Source: Bacillus sp. OxB-1 (GTDB lineage: Bacteria > Bacillota > Bacilli > Bacillales_A > Planococcaceae). Taken from it: DNA of 64,000 nucleotides. A program made the translations under genes and the position numbers. Positions 1 through 7,534 of this stretch are shown piece by piece; within the stretch, counting starts at the first letter, position 1; every line of letters starts with the position of its first letter. The notes under the pieces are model-generated. The model was given only the letters and a program-made list of their open reading frames with translations. It had not been told where the DNA came from and made no database searches. The stretch spans positions 2,677,001 through 2,741,000 of the forward strand of contig NZ_AP013294.1 in NCBI RefSeq assembly GCF_000829195.1, read 5' to 3'.

Positions 1-338
1 AAGTCCACTCCGTCTTCTTCCAACAGTTTAGTGGCCTTTTGAACAGCTACTTCGGGTTTCGTTTCAGTATCTTCGAAAATAACTTCAATTTTTTTCCCTG
101 CAACTTCCTTTGTGCCGTCCGTTGCATAATCCAACCCTAATTCAAAGCCTTGCCGTGTCTGTTTTCCATAAGATTCAAGAGCGCCTGTCAGTGATGCAAG
201 GACTCCGATTTTGATCGTTTCTACTTCTTCAGCTTTCCCGACATCGTTGCCAGTTTTTTCGGCTTCGCCTTGTGAACTACAGGCTGAGGTGAATACAAGG
301 ATAAAAATAAGTATGCTTATTAAGTTACCTTTTCTCAT
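1..338 (-). CDS. ABC transporter substrate-binding lipoprotein, branched-chain amino acid type (partial)
   Basis: Reading the minus strand from 338 gives a lipoprotein start: MRKGN, a hydrophobic stretch and the lipobox TSAC, so it should be processed and lipidated outside the membrane. After a short linker comes IKIGVLASLTGALESYG, the first strand and loop typical of the LivJ/Leu-Ile-Val-binding family (type 1 periplasmic-binding fold). The gene runs off the left edge, so only about 112 residues are visible. A GGGGGATCAG stretch precedes the start. It lies 85 bp downstream of the KASIII-like gene on the same strand, so it is probably the last visible member of that operon and delivers a substrate for the acyl-CoA enzymes. 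The ligand cannot be read from the sequence. Confidence 0.85.
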   Translation of the reverse strand, partial: MRKGNLISILIFILVFTSACSSQGEAEKTGNDVGKAEEVETIKIGVLASLTGALESYGKQTRQGFELGLDYATDGTKEVAGKKIEVIFEDTETKPEVAVQKATKLLEEDGVD

Positions 339-423
339 TCCTACTGATCCCCCTTTAAATTGGTATGCGTTCGAACTTTTCTTGCCCATGTTCCATGCAG
401 GAAAATGATTTTAGATTTCATAT

Positions 424-1443
424 TCACTCTCCTTCCCATTTGATGACCGTGGCGCTCCACGTATAGCCCGTGCCGGCGCTGACTGTCACAACAAGGGAAC
501 CTTTTTTTAATTTGCCTTGTTGTTTTGCAAGATGTAAACCGATACAAGGATCAAGTGCAGACAAATGTCCGTATTCATCCAAATAGATTGCTTGATTTTC
601 AGTTAAGCCCAGATCGCTGACCAACTTGGAAAAAATTGATTTTTTCGTATGAAGTGGCAAGAGCAAATCAATATCTTCAACTCGGTATCCGCTTCTTTCT
701 ACCGCCTCCTTTACAACGTGAATAAAGTTCTTTTCGGATACAAGGTCCAATCTTTCTTTCATATCTTGTGGATCTCTTACATCGATCCCATATGCTTTGT
801 GATCATAAGGTTCGTTTGAGGAAGCATGAACAGATCCGCCTGCCAACACTTTCACATCGTCATGAAACGAACCATCCGTAATAAAGCTGGAAGCTAAAAT
901 CGTATTCGTCACGCGTCCTCTCTGTACGAGAGCGGCTGCACCACCGTCTGCAAAGTTGAACATGAACCTGGACCTTGGATTTTGGTAATCGACTATATGA
1001 GACTCCTTACACCCACCGACTAATAGAATATTCTGAATCGCTTTATCAGAACTTAGCATGTCTTTTGCAACTTTTAATGCAATTGGAAAGCAAGAACTTA
1101 CATTCATCATTTCAAAGGCAAAAGCATTTTTGGCTTCGAGCATATGTTGAATTTTTGATACTCCTGACCAGACATGATAATCTTTGAAAGGGCTTCCAAA
1201 ATAAATGATGACATCGATATCGGCTGGGTCTATCTTAGTCAGAATCGGTTTTGCCGCTTCAATCGCCATATCCGTTGCATGCAATGTCTCATCCGATACA
1301 TGCTTTTTAACCAGGCCGAATTTCTCTCTGATCACATCTTCGGGAATATCCGCTTTCATCGCAATGTCTTGTGCGGTTTCAATGCCAGGTGGAAAATAAA
1401 CACCCGTTTCAACGATCCCTATATTTTCAAAATGAGTATTCAT
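424..1443 (-). CDS. 3-oxoacyl-ACP synthase III (KASIII)-like condensing enzyme
   Basis: This 339-residue protein has the thiolase-fold layout of KASIII/FabH-like enzymes. The nucleophile cysteine lies in MNVSSCFPIA (C118). A likely catalytic histidine is in LLPLHTKK (about H265), and a C-terminal SAGTGYTWSA loop resembles the family GxG loop. Where FabH has Asn in the YGNTSA motif, this protein reads EYGHLSA, so the third catalytic position is His (about 293). The start overlaps the stop of the MaoC gene by 4 bp (ATGA), which implies translational coupling. With an acyl-CoA ligase and a hydratase upstream, it probably condenses or cleaves an acyl-thioester in a dedicated pathway rather than in housekeeping fatty acid synthesis. 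HMG-CoA synthase-like chemistry is an alternative. The substrate is unknown. Confidence 0.8.
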   Translation of the reverse strand: MNTHFENIGIVETGVYFPPGIETAQDIAMKADIPEDVIREKFGLVKKHVSDETLHATDMAIEAAKPILTKIDPADIDVIIYFGSPFKDYHVWSGVSKIQHMLEAKNAFAFEMMNVSSCFPIALKVAKDMLSSDKAIQNILLVGGCKESHIVDYQNPRSRFMFNFADGGAAALVQRGRVTNTILASSFITDGSFHDDVKVLAGGSVHASSNEPYDHKAYGIDVRDPQDMKERLDLVSEKNFIHVVKEAVERSGYRVEDIDLLLPLHTKKSIFSKLVSDLGLTENQAIYLDEYGHLSALDPCIGLHLAKQQGKLKKGSLVVTVSAGTGYTWSATVIKWEGE

Positions 1444-1859
1444 CGCAATTCTCCTTCACTTGGAATAAGCATCGTTGCCTCACCCTCTAAAACAAGCTTG
1501 CCGTCTTGCTGATGGCATTCCGTTTTTAAGCGAACAATCCCTTTGTCCTGTTTGATTTCCAAAATTTCTGCGGTCGTTGTGATGGTATCTCCTATATAGA
1601 CTGGCTTAACGAATTGTAACGATTGATTCACATACACACTGCCTGGGCCGGGCAGGTGCATACCCAACATTCTTGAAATGTTACAGGATGTTAACAGGCC
1701 ATGGGCGATTCGCTCTCTGAACCTCGTCTTCGTTGCGTATTCTTTATCCATATGGATCGGATTGAAATCTCCACTCAAACCCGCATATTGCACGATATCT
1801 GTTTCGCTGACCGTTCTACTAAAAGAAGCCTTTTGACCAACATACAAAGCTGAAGTCAT
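1440..1859 (-). CDS. MaoC-family hot-dog dehydratase / (R)-enoyl-CoA hydratase
   Basis: A 139-residue single hot-dog domain carrying the hydratase-2 signature: SGDFNPIHMD supplies the catalytic Asp and His, followed by RIAHGLLTS on the central helix. Family members hydrate trans-2-enoyl-CoA or dehydrate (R)-3-hydroxyacyl-CoA. The length fits a stand-alone (R)-specific enoyl-CoA hydratase. It overlaps the ligase gene upstream and the KASIII-like gene downstream by 4 bp each, so the three are tightly coupled. The hydratase family is clear; the chain-length preference and biological substrate are not. Confidence 0.85.
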   Translation of the reverse strand: MTSALYVGQKASFSRTVSETDIVQYAGLSGDFNPIHMDKEYATKTRFRERIAHGLLTSCNISRMLGMHLPGPGSVYVNQSLQFVKPVYIGDTITTTAEILEIKQDKGIVRLKTECHQQDGKLVLEGEATMLIPSEGELR

Positions 1860-3376
1860 TTTGCAAACTCCTTTCCAGGAAATTCGTTTTTCAATAGAAC
1901 CTTATTCACTTTACCTATTGAACTTCTTGGGAAATCTTTTACAAATTCCACTTTTTTCGGGCACTTATACTTTGTAAGCCTTTTCAAACAATGGCTGATT
2001 ATTTCTGACTCTGTTACGTGGGCCCCTTCAGTCAAGATGACACTGGCAACTGGCACTTCTCCCCATTTGGGATCCGACACCCCGAAAACGGCCACTTCTT
2101 CCACTGCTGGATGTTGTAAGATGACTTGTTCCACCTCAATTGGGTAGATATTTTCACCACCAGAAATCAACATATCTTTCTTTCGTCCTGCAATATAAAC
2201 AAAACCTTCTTCATCTGCCCTGACCAAATCTCCTGTGCAAAACCAACCATCGATAAATGCTTTCTCCGTCTCTTCAGGTAGATTCCAATAGCCATTTATA
2301 ACATTGGGCCCTTTCACTAATAGTTCACCCACCTCATTGGGAACTGCATCTTCCCCTTCGGAGTTCACAATTCTCACATCACAAAACATGGCAGGTTTCC
2401 CGATAGAGCCGACCCTTTTCATATAATCCTCTTTTGAAAGCATAAATACGGTAGGCGAAGCTTCCGTTAGGCCATATCCTTGCCCCAACGGAATTCCTTT
2501 TTCAAGATAATGGCGGATTAAATCGGGCGGACAAGGACCGCCGCCACTGTATAACCATCGGATCGAATCAAAATTGGTTGTTTCAAACGCATCACTATTT
2601 TTTAAGGAACTGAAGATAGTGGGCACGCCCATCACTAAAGTAATGTGTTCCTTTTCAATGGTATGAAGCACATGTTGGGGTTCCGTGCTATCTGGTATCA
2701 CAACTGTTCCTCCGGCAAAAAACACCGGAAAAGTAAACAAACCGATGCCCCCGATATGGAAAAAGGGTAATAATGTCAACATTCTATCCGATGAAGTAAT
2801 ATCGAGTGCCAGTAGGTTATTCACTGCATTCCAATATACATTTTCTTGTGTCAGTACCGCGCCTTTAGGTCTTCCTGTTGTTCCGGATGTATAGCAAATA
2901 ATGAATGGTGAAGCAGCAGTTACATCCGTATATGAAAACTGCTGTTTCTTAGCTGATGCCATGGAATCGAGAGGATACTTTGAAATGGAGTCGAGTAACA
3001 AGCACTTCACACCACATAATTGTTGTAAATCCTTCCCTATTTGCATGAACATATCAGACGTAAAAAGATAGGTAGCCTGGCAATCATTTAGCTGATATTC
3101 TAATTCTTTGATGGAGAGTCTAGTATTCAAAGGTACGATAATGCAGCCCATTTTTGCTAAGGCGAAATACATCACCATGTATGCGGTATTGTTGGAGGAT
3201 AGGATTGCTATACGCTGTCCTTTTTTTATCTGCAGCTCGTTTCCTAGAACATAGACTGTCTGTTCAATCGAGTCGGCCATTTCTTTGTACGTATATTTTC
3301 GGCCATTTCCAACTAAAGCAATCCTTTCCGGTGTAATGTAGGCCCTCTTTTCAATCCAATAGGAAATCCCTTGCAC
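1856..3376 (-). CDS. Acyl-CoA synthetase (AMP-forming)
   Basis: A 506-residue class I adenylate-forming enzyme. The P-loop-like motif YTSGTTGRPKGAV, the YGLTEASP motif, the GWFCTGDL hinge region and the C-terminal RSSIGKVNK with the adenylation lysine are all present in order. It would activate a carboxylic acid to acyl-AMP and then acyl-CoA in the cytoplasm. The reading frame opens with GTG at 3376 behind a GAGG sequence. The gene sits 6 bp downstream of the TetR gene stop and overlaps the MaoC gene, so it is the first enzyme of the operon. Medium- to long-chain fatty acids are the default guess for this subfamily; an aryl acid is possible. Confidence 0.9.
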   Translation of the reverse strand: MQGISYWIEKRAYITPERIALVGNGRKYTYKEMADSIEQTVYVLGNELQIKKGQRIAILSSNNTAYMVMYFALAKMGCIIVPLNTRLSIKELEYQLNDCQATYLFTSDMFMQIGKDLQQLCGVKCLLLDSISKYPLDSMASAKKQQFSYTDVTAASPFIICYTSGTTGRPKGAVLTQENVYWNAVNNLLALDITSSDRMLTLLPFFHIGGIGLFTFPVFFAGGTVVIPDSTEPQHVLHTIEKEHITLVMGVPTIFSSLKNSDAFETTNFDSIRWLYSGGGPCPPDLIRHYLEKGIPLGQGYGLTEASPTVFMLSKEDYMKRVGSIGKPAMFCDVRIVNSEGEDAVPNEVGELLVKGPNVINGYWNLPEETEKAFIDGWFCTGDLVRADEEGFVYIAGRKKDMLISGGENIYPIEVEQVILQHPAVEEVAVFGVSDPKWGEVPVASVILTEGAHVTESEIISHCLKRLTKYKCPKKVEFVKDFPRSSIGKVNKVLLKNEFPGKEFAK

Positions 3377-3382
3377 CTTACC

Positions 3383-4003
3383 TCATCCCTTTCGTTTACT
3401 GATCCCTTCAAATATGAGTGTGATCATATCTTCAAAAACACTCTCCGGAACATCTTCATCCTTCCAATAAACCCATCTCATCCCGATGAATTGGCTGATT
3501 CCCATAAGGGAGTACGCAACCGTTTCATGATCCAGCTGCTTAAACTCTTCTTCCGTCATCCCGGCTTCAAGCCCTTTTCGATAACCGGACGCCAACCGTT
3601 CGTAATATTCACGGTATAGGTTTTCATCTACCAGCACTGACTGCTGGACGATACTATAAAGGTTGCGATGGTCTTTTAACCACCGGAAGAATGTTTGAAA
3701 TCCAATGATTTGGGCTTCTTTTGCATTTGTTGCCTTTGAAACATTCAATTGGATTTCATGGCGAAAGTCACGGCTTAGTTGTCTAACCAGTTCTTCGAAA
3801 ATTTCTTTTTTTGAAGAAAAGTAATTGTAAAACGTTCCCTGTGCGACATTTGCTGTTTGCGTAATATCCACTATGGAAGTATTAAAGTAACCTTTCTTTC
3901 CAAAAATCTCTTCCGCCGTATGAAGTAATTTCCGCCTCGTTACATTTCCTTTTGTCGTTACAGGTAACGCTCTTTCATTCTCTTTTTCATCAATAGTTGA
4001 CAT
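3383..4003 (-). CDS. TetR/AcrR-family transcriptional regulator (FadR-like)
   Basis: The protein has about 206 residues. It has an N-terminal TetR helix-turn-helix (RRKLLHTAEEIFGKKG, then VAQGTFYNYFSSKKE) and an all-helical C-terminal ligand domain. The ATG at 4003 is preferred because it lies 8 bp after GAGGTG; the GTG at 4012 falls inside that ribosome site. It is first in the operon with the acyl-CoA ligase, so by analogy with FadR-type regulators it probably represses the operon and is released by an acyl-CoA. The promoter just upstream carries a dyad overlapping its -35 box, which suggests autoregulation. Confidence 0.88.
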   Translation of the reverse strand: MSTIDEKENERALPVTTKGNVTRRKLLHTAEEIFGKKGYFNTSIVDITQTANVAQGTFYNYFSSKKEIFEELVRQLSRDFRHEIQLNVSKATNAKEAQIIGFQTFFRWLKDHRNLYSIVQQSVLVDENLYREYYERLASGYRKGLEAGMTEEEFKQLDHETVAYSLMGISQFIGMRWVYWKDEDVPESVFEDMITLIFEGISKRKG

Positions 4004-4024
4004 ATGAATCACCTCTCAGTTTTT

Positions 4025-4060
4025 ATTATAGTTAGGTTTTTTCAAATAGTCAATCTATTT
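4025..4060 (-). promoter_or_regulatory. Sigma-A promoter with dyad operator, TetR operon
   Basis: On the minus strand a -35 TTGACT (4053-4048) and a perfect -10 TATAAT (4030-4025) are separated by 17 bp. A dyad, AAATAG-N5-CTATTT (4044-4060), overlaps the -35 box and is the best candidate for the TetR operator. The -10 box lies about 20 bp before the regulator's start codon. Confidence 0.8.
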
Positions 4061-4258
4061 TAACGATTATATTATTGCGATGAATGAGCGTGCTGCGAAA
4101 AGAATGTATGTTTTCAGTTATTTGAGTTTGTGGGAATCGTTGCACCTCGTTTTTCTTACTTCCTACTCTATAAAACTCAAGTTACAAATCAGTTGCAAAC
4201 AAGTAATGAAAGAACAGTTTGACGAGGAAGCGGCGTCGGAACTTGAGCAACAAAAAAG

Positions 4259-4283
4259 AGAAGCAGCAATAGGCAGCTTCTCA
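4259..4283 (-). terminator. Intrinsic terminator
   Basis: The arms GAGAAGC and GCTTCTC form a hairpin followed on the minus strand by TTTTTTG. It overlaps the 3' end of the decayed BTAD regulator and would end its transcript. Confidence 0.75.
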
Positions 4284-5935
4284 TAACTCATTGACTATCA
4301 TTTTATACATTTGTTCGGTCGTTTCCATCGGCATAATCGCAAATTCTTCTTCAAGTACCTTTTTACACTTTTGGTACCATTTCACGGATTGCGATCTATT
4401 TTGCAACTGATAATGGGCATACATCAGTAATCGATGCGCTTCTTCCCAAGTCCGATCAATCCGCAATATCTTTTCCGCCCAATAGGCGGTCTTTTGAAAT
4501 TCCCGAAGTCGGGTATAGGATTGGGCGAGATTCACGAGATTTTCGGCAAACTGCCGTTTTAACATTTGCATCTCTTGAGAACTCGTTCTTTTGCTTGCTT
4601 GCGCAAAATGAATCGCCTGACTTAAATACGATTCAGCAATCCCCGGTTGAATCGTATCCAAATAAATATGGGCGATGCCAGCATTTGCCCGACTGATAAA
4701 ATAAAAGTCCTCATGCTGTTCTGCAATCTTCATACATTCTACATAGGATGCCTGCGCGGTTTCATAGGAAGCACGATAACGATATGCCTCGCCCGCGTAA
4801 TAATGCAGCGGATAAAATTCGTCTTGAGTCGCAGCCGATAACTCGTTGATGATTTCGAGAATCCATTCAAATTGGCCCGATTGGATTAAGGTCGATCCAT
4901 AGGCAACGACGGTGGTTGCGATTGCCATTTCCGCTCAAGAAATTGTTGGAATAGCGCATGGTAGCGATAGGTTCCATCATCGCCCAGTGATTGAATGAAA
5001 ATATGTCTTCCTGCTAGACTTTGTAAAGCCTCTACCGCGGGCTCCCCATAAAAATCATGGATCAGCTGTATTGAAAATACGGGAAAGATGGAAAATGATA
5101 ATAGCCAGGCTCGTTCCTCTTCGGACATATTCGTGTACACTTCTTCAGATAAGTAGGAAAAAAGGTCATATAATGCGGGTTTCATCGCCGTGGTAAAAGG
5201 CTTTTCGGAATCTGTCATATGAATGGCCAATAAATTGATTGCAATGGCCCAGCCTTCAGTCAATTGGACAATGTTCGCAGCTTCTTCCCCTGTAAGCAAA
5301 TGGTTAAAATAATCTTCGAAGAAAACCGCCACTTCCTCTTCCGAAAAAATGAAATCCTCTTCCGTAATTTCACATATTTGTCCCGCCAATTTTAGTTTCA
5401 ATAAGCTCGGCCATCTGAGGAGAGTCCGGGTCGCAATGATGAAGTGGATAGAGGCGGGCATAAACTCAATGATTTTTTCCAAAACGTAATTAATATGGAA
5501 TACGTGATCGACATGGTGAAAGTCGTCTATGACAACGGAAAGCGGTTCATCAATCACGCATAGCTCATTGACAAAGAGCGCTATCCAACGTTTCAGCTCC
5601 TTTTCCTTGGGAAATGTGGACAGCCCCCGCCAATCAATGGATTGCCCAAAGGTTGGAATCACTTGTTGGATGCTGGCGGTCAAGTATTTAAGAAAAGGTA
5701 AAATATCATCGTCTTCTTCCGTTACCGAAGACCAACTGTAACTGTGGATAGAGCGGGTATCATGGAAATAGGAAGAAAGATTCGAGCTTTTTCCGTATCC
5801 TGCACCGCTATGCAATAAGGTCAGCTTCACTTGACTGGATAACTTGATCCTTTTGATGAATGAAGCTCTCCGCATAAAAGTAGGCGCCGGTGACGGGGAA
5901 ATTAATTTTGTAAGAATAAGAGGAGGTACCTGCAT
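4281..5935 (-). pseudogene. Decayed MalT/LAL-type activator with BTAD domain
   Basis: Two overlapping reading frames cover one ancestral regulator. The N-terminal part (about 5935 to 4886) has a STAND-type NTPase with P-loop GAGYGKSS, a VVIDDFHH Walker B and a MalT-like winged-helix region, ending at FQQFLERKW. The C-terminal part (4928 to 4281), in another frame, has TPR-like helices (YPLHYYAGEAYRYR) and a BTAD-like end (AEKILRIDRTWEEAHRLLM). Members of this family usually exceed 900 residues; here only about 560 codons remain. The frame changes right after FLERKW, and a large central TPR section is absent. I infer at least two deletions. In its intact form it would probably have activated the neighbouring acyl-CoA operon. 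Some fragment could still be translated. Confidence 0.75.
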
Positions 5936-6023
5936 CTTATTTTCACCTGCCAACTCTTCCTTTTCTCAAGTTTATCATACGAGTCATTTGAATTGTTAGA
6001 CTTCTATTGGGTCTAGCAAAAAA

Positions 6024-6045
6024 AGTCAGCTAAGAAAAGCTGACT
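6024..6045 (-). terminator. Intrinsic terminator of yneP-yneQ
   Basis: The arms AGTCAGCT and AGCTGACT with a short loop are followed on the minus strand by a run of seven T. The hairpin lies 12 bp past the yneQ stop. Confidence 0.85.
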
Positions 6046-6056
6046 CTCAGAACAGG

Positions 6057-6368
6057 TTAATGGGAAGGTCGTACGTCGAAGCGCTCCAATTGACTGATTA
6101 GCCCCTCTTTTGAAAGGATCTCTTTTTCATAGTCCCCCACTAAATCAAAATGGGGGTAATCGTTACGCATGTCAATCCATTCACGCTTCAATCCATATTG
6201 TTGCCCCCACTTCACCAATTTTTCCACGTTGGCACAGCCGACTTTCGTAACGGTCTTGCAGCTGGGGAAACGATCATCCAACCAATAATGGGTGAGGAAA
6301 GCGATTTTCTCTTGACGTACTGCTGATTTCCACGCCGCCAATTCTTCGCGGTTGATGCCGAACGCCAT
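6057..6368 (-). CDS. yneQ: YneQ-like conserved protein
   Basis: A 103-residue protein beginning MAFGINREELAAWK, which I recognise as B. subtilis YneQ by its opening and by its position after yneP near aconitase. The ATG at 6368 shares a base with the upstream TGA (TGATG), a classic coupled start; a longer in-frame start at 6410 would lie deep inside yneP and is rejected. The protein is soluble, rich in aromatic and charged residues, with no signal peptide. The function of the family is unknown. Confidence 0.8.
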   Translation of the reverse strand: MAFGINREELAAWKSAVRQEKIAFLTHYWLDDRFPSCKTVTKVGCANVEKLVKWGQQYGLKREWIDMRNDYPHFDLVGDYEKEILSKEGLISQLERFDVRPSH

Positions 6369-6793
6369 CAGTCTTTCACCCGGCGAACTTCCGTGTATTT
6401 GGCATCCCATGCCGGATCGATTTTAGACAATGGAACGGGCCGGAAATTCTCTTTTTTCACGAGTACATGCTCTGACGTCCCTGTCGCGGCCACCGTTCCA
6501 TCTTCATGAAGGATTTCATACCCGTAAGTGGTCCGCAGCTTCTCATGTTTTTCAATCCACGTCCGGACAATCGCTTTCTCACCATAACGCATGGACGCTT
6601 TATATTGAATGGACAAATCAATGACAGGCGCCAAATAACCGTCCGACTCCAACCCAGCATATGTAAATCCTAAATCTTGAATCAACGACGTCCGGCCAAT
6701 TTCCATCCAGACTAAATAATTCGCATGATAGACGACACCCATCTGATCCGTCTCCGCATAACGCACTTCAATTTCCTTTTCACTGATAAACAT
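6368..6793 (-). CDS. yneP: Acyl-CoA thioesterase, 4HBT family (YneP-like)
   Basis: A 141-residue single hot-dog protein. The 4-hydroxybenzoyl-CoA thioesterase signature is clear: RYAETDQMGVVYHANYLVWME, in which the Asp and the YHANY segment form the active site. Family members hydrolyse acyl-CoA or acyl-ACP thioesters in the cytoplasm. A GAGGTGATTGG ribosome site precedes ATG at 6793 and a TATAAT box lies at 6817-6812. It is translationally coupled to yneQ. The physiological substrate is not known. Confidence 0.88.
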   Translation of the reverse strand: MFISEKEIEVRYAETDQMGVVYHANYLVWMEIGRTSLIQDLGFTYAGLESDGYLAPVIDLSIQYKASMRYGEKAIVRTWIEKHEKLRTTYGYEILHEDGTVAATGTSEHVLVKKENFRPVPLSKIDPAWDAKYTEVRRVKD

Positions 6794-6879
6794 CCAATCA
6801 CCTCTGTCTCAATTATACTAAGAGGCAGGATGAAAAGCATGAGACACAGCCCTTCCACTCCTGCCTTGGTTGACCTCAT

Positions 6880-7480
6880 AACATTTTGATTCTGGTTCGA
6901 AACATTCCGATCAAACTTCATAACGTCTCCACTAAACTCCGAAACATTCCGGTACCTCGCAACGTTTCAGTCTTAGTCCAAAACATTTCCACCGAATCTC
7001 ACAACGCTCCCATCCCAGTTCGAAACGTTTCTCCAAAACTTCTCAACGTTTCCTCCAAACCTCGAAACACCCTGGCGCCTCCCAATGTTTCAGCGACACT
7101 TCGAAACATTTCCACCGAACCTCACATCGCTCCCGTCCCAGTTCGAAACGTTTCTCCAAAACTTCTCAACGTTTCCTCCAAACCTCGAAACACCCTGGCG
7201 CCTCCCAATGTTTCAGCGACACTTCGAAACATTTCCACCGAACCTCACATCGCTCCCGTCCCAGTTCGAAACGTTTCTCCAAAACTTCTCAACGTTTCCT
7301 CCAAACCTCGAAACACCCCGGTGCCTCCCAATGTTTCAGCTGCACTTCGAAACATTTCCACCGGACCTCACAAAGCTTCCGTCCCAGCTCGAAACGTTCC
7401 CCCAGAACTCCCCAACGTCCCCGCCAAACCTCGAAACATTCTCCCAAAACCTCGAAACGGCCACCGCCACTCCAACCGGC
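6880..7480. repeat. Higher-order tandem repeat (21-bp units in 123-bp blocks)
   Basis: About 600 bp between yneP and aconitase is built of degenerate 21-bp units of the form TCGAAACNTTTCCNCC. These are organised into 123-bp blocks (five 21-bp units plus one of 18 bp); block boundaries marked by CCCAGTT end at 7020, 7143 and 7266, and the copies from about 7020 to 7320 are almost identical. Units at both ends are more diverged. Both blocks and units are multiples of three, so the plus strand stays open in two frames and encodes a NVSxKLR-like heptad. No ribosome site or ATG opens these frames, so I treat the region as non-coding. AACGTT palindromes recur. Confidence 0.9.
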
Positions 7481-7493
7481 CCAACGCAAAAAT

Positions 7494-7521
7494 CCGCCCT
7501 GCGAGTCAAGTTGCAGGGCGG
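7494..7521 (-). terminator. Intrinsic terminator of aconitase gene
   Basis: The arms CCGCCCTGC and GCAGGGCGG enclose a 10-nt loop and are followed on the minus strand by ATTTTTG, 13 bp past the aconitase stop. Confidence 0.88.
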
Positions 7522-7534
7522 GATGGCAAACGGA

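Noticed and set aside
4080..4286. 68-codon plus-strand frame between the TetR promoter and the BTAD relic
   Set aside because: No ribosome site, no recognisable domain, and its end coincides with the terminator hairpin of the opposite strand.
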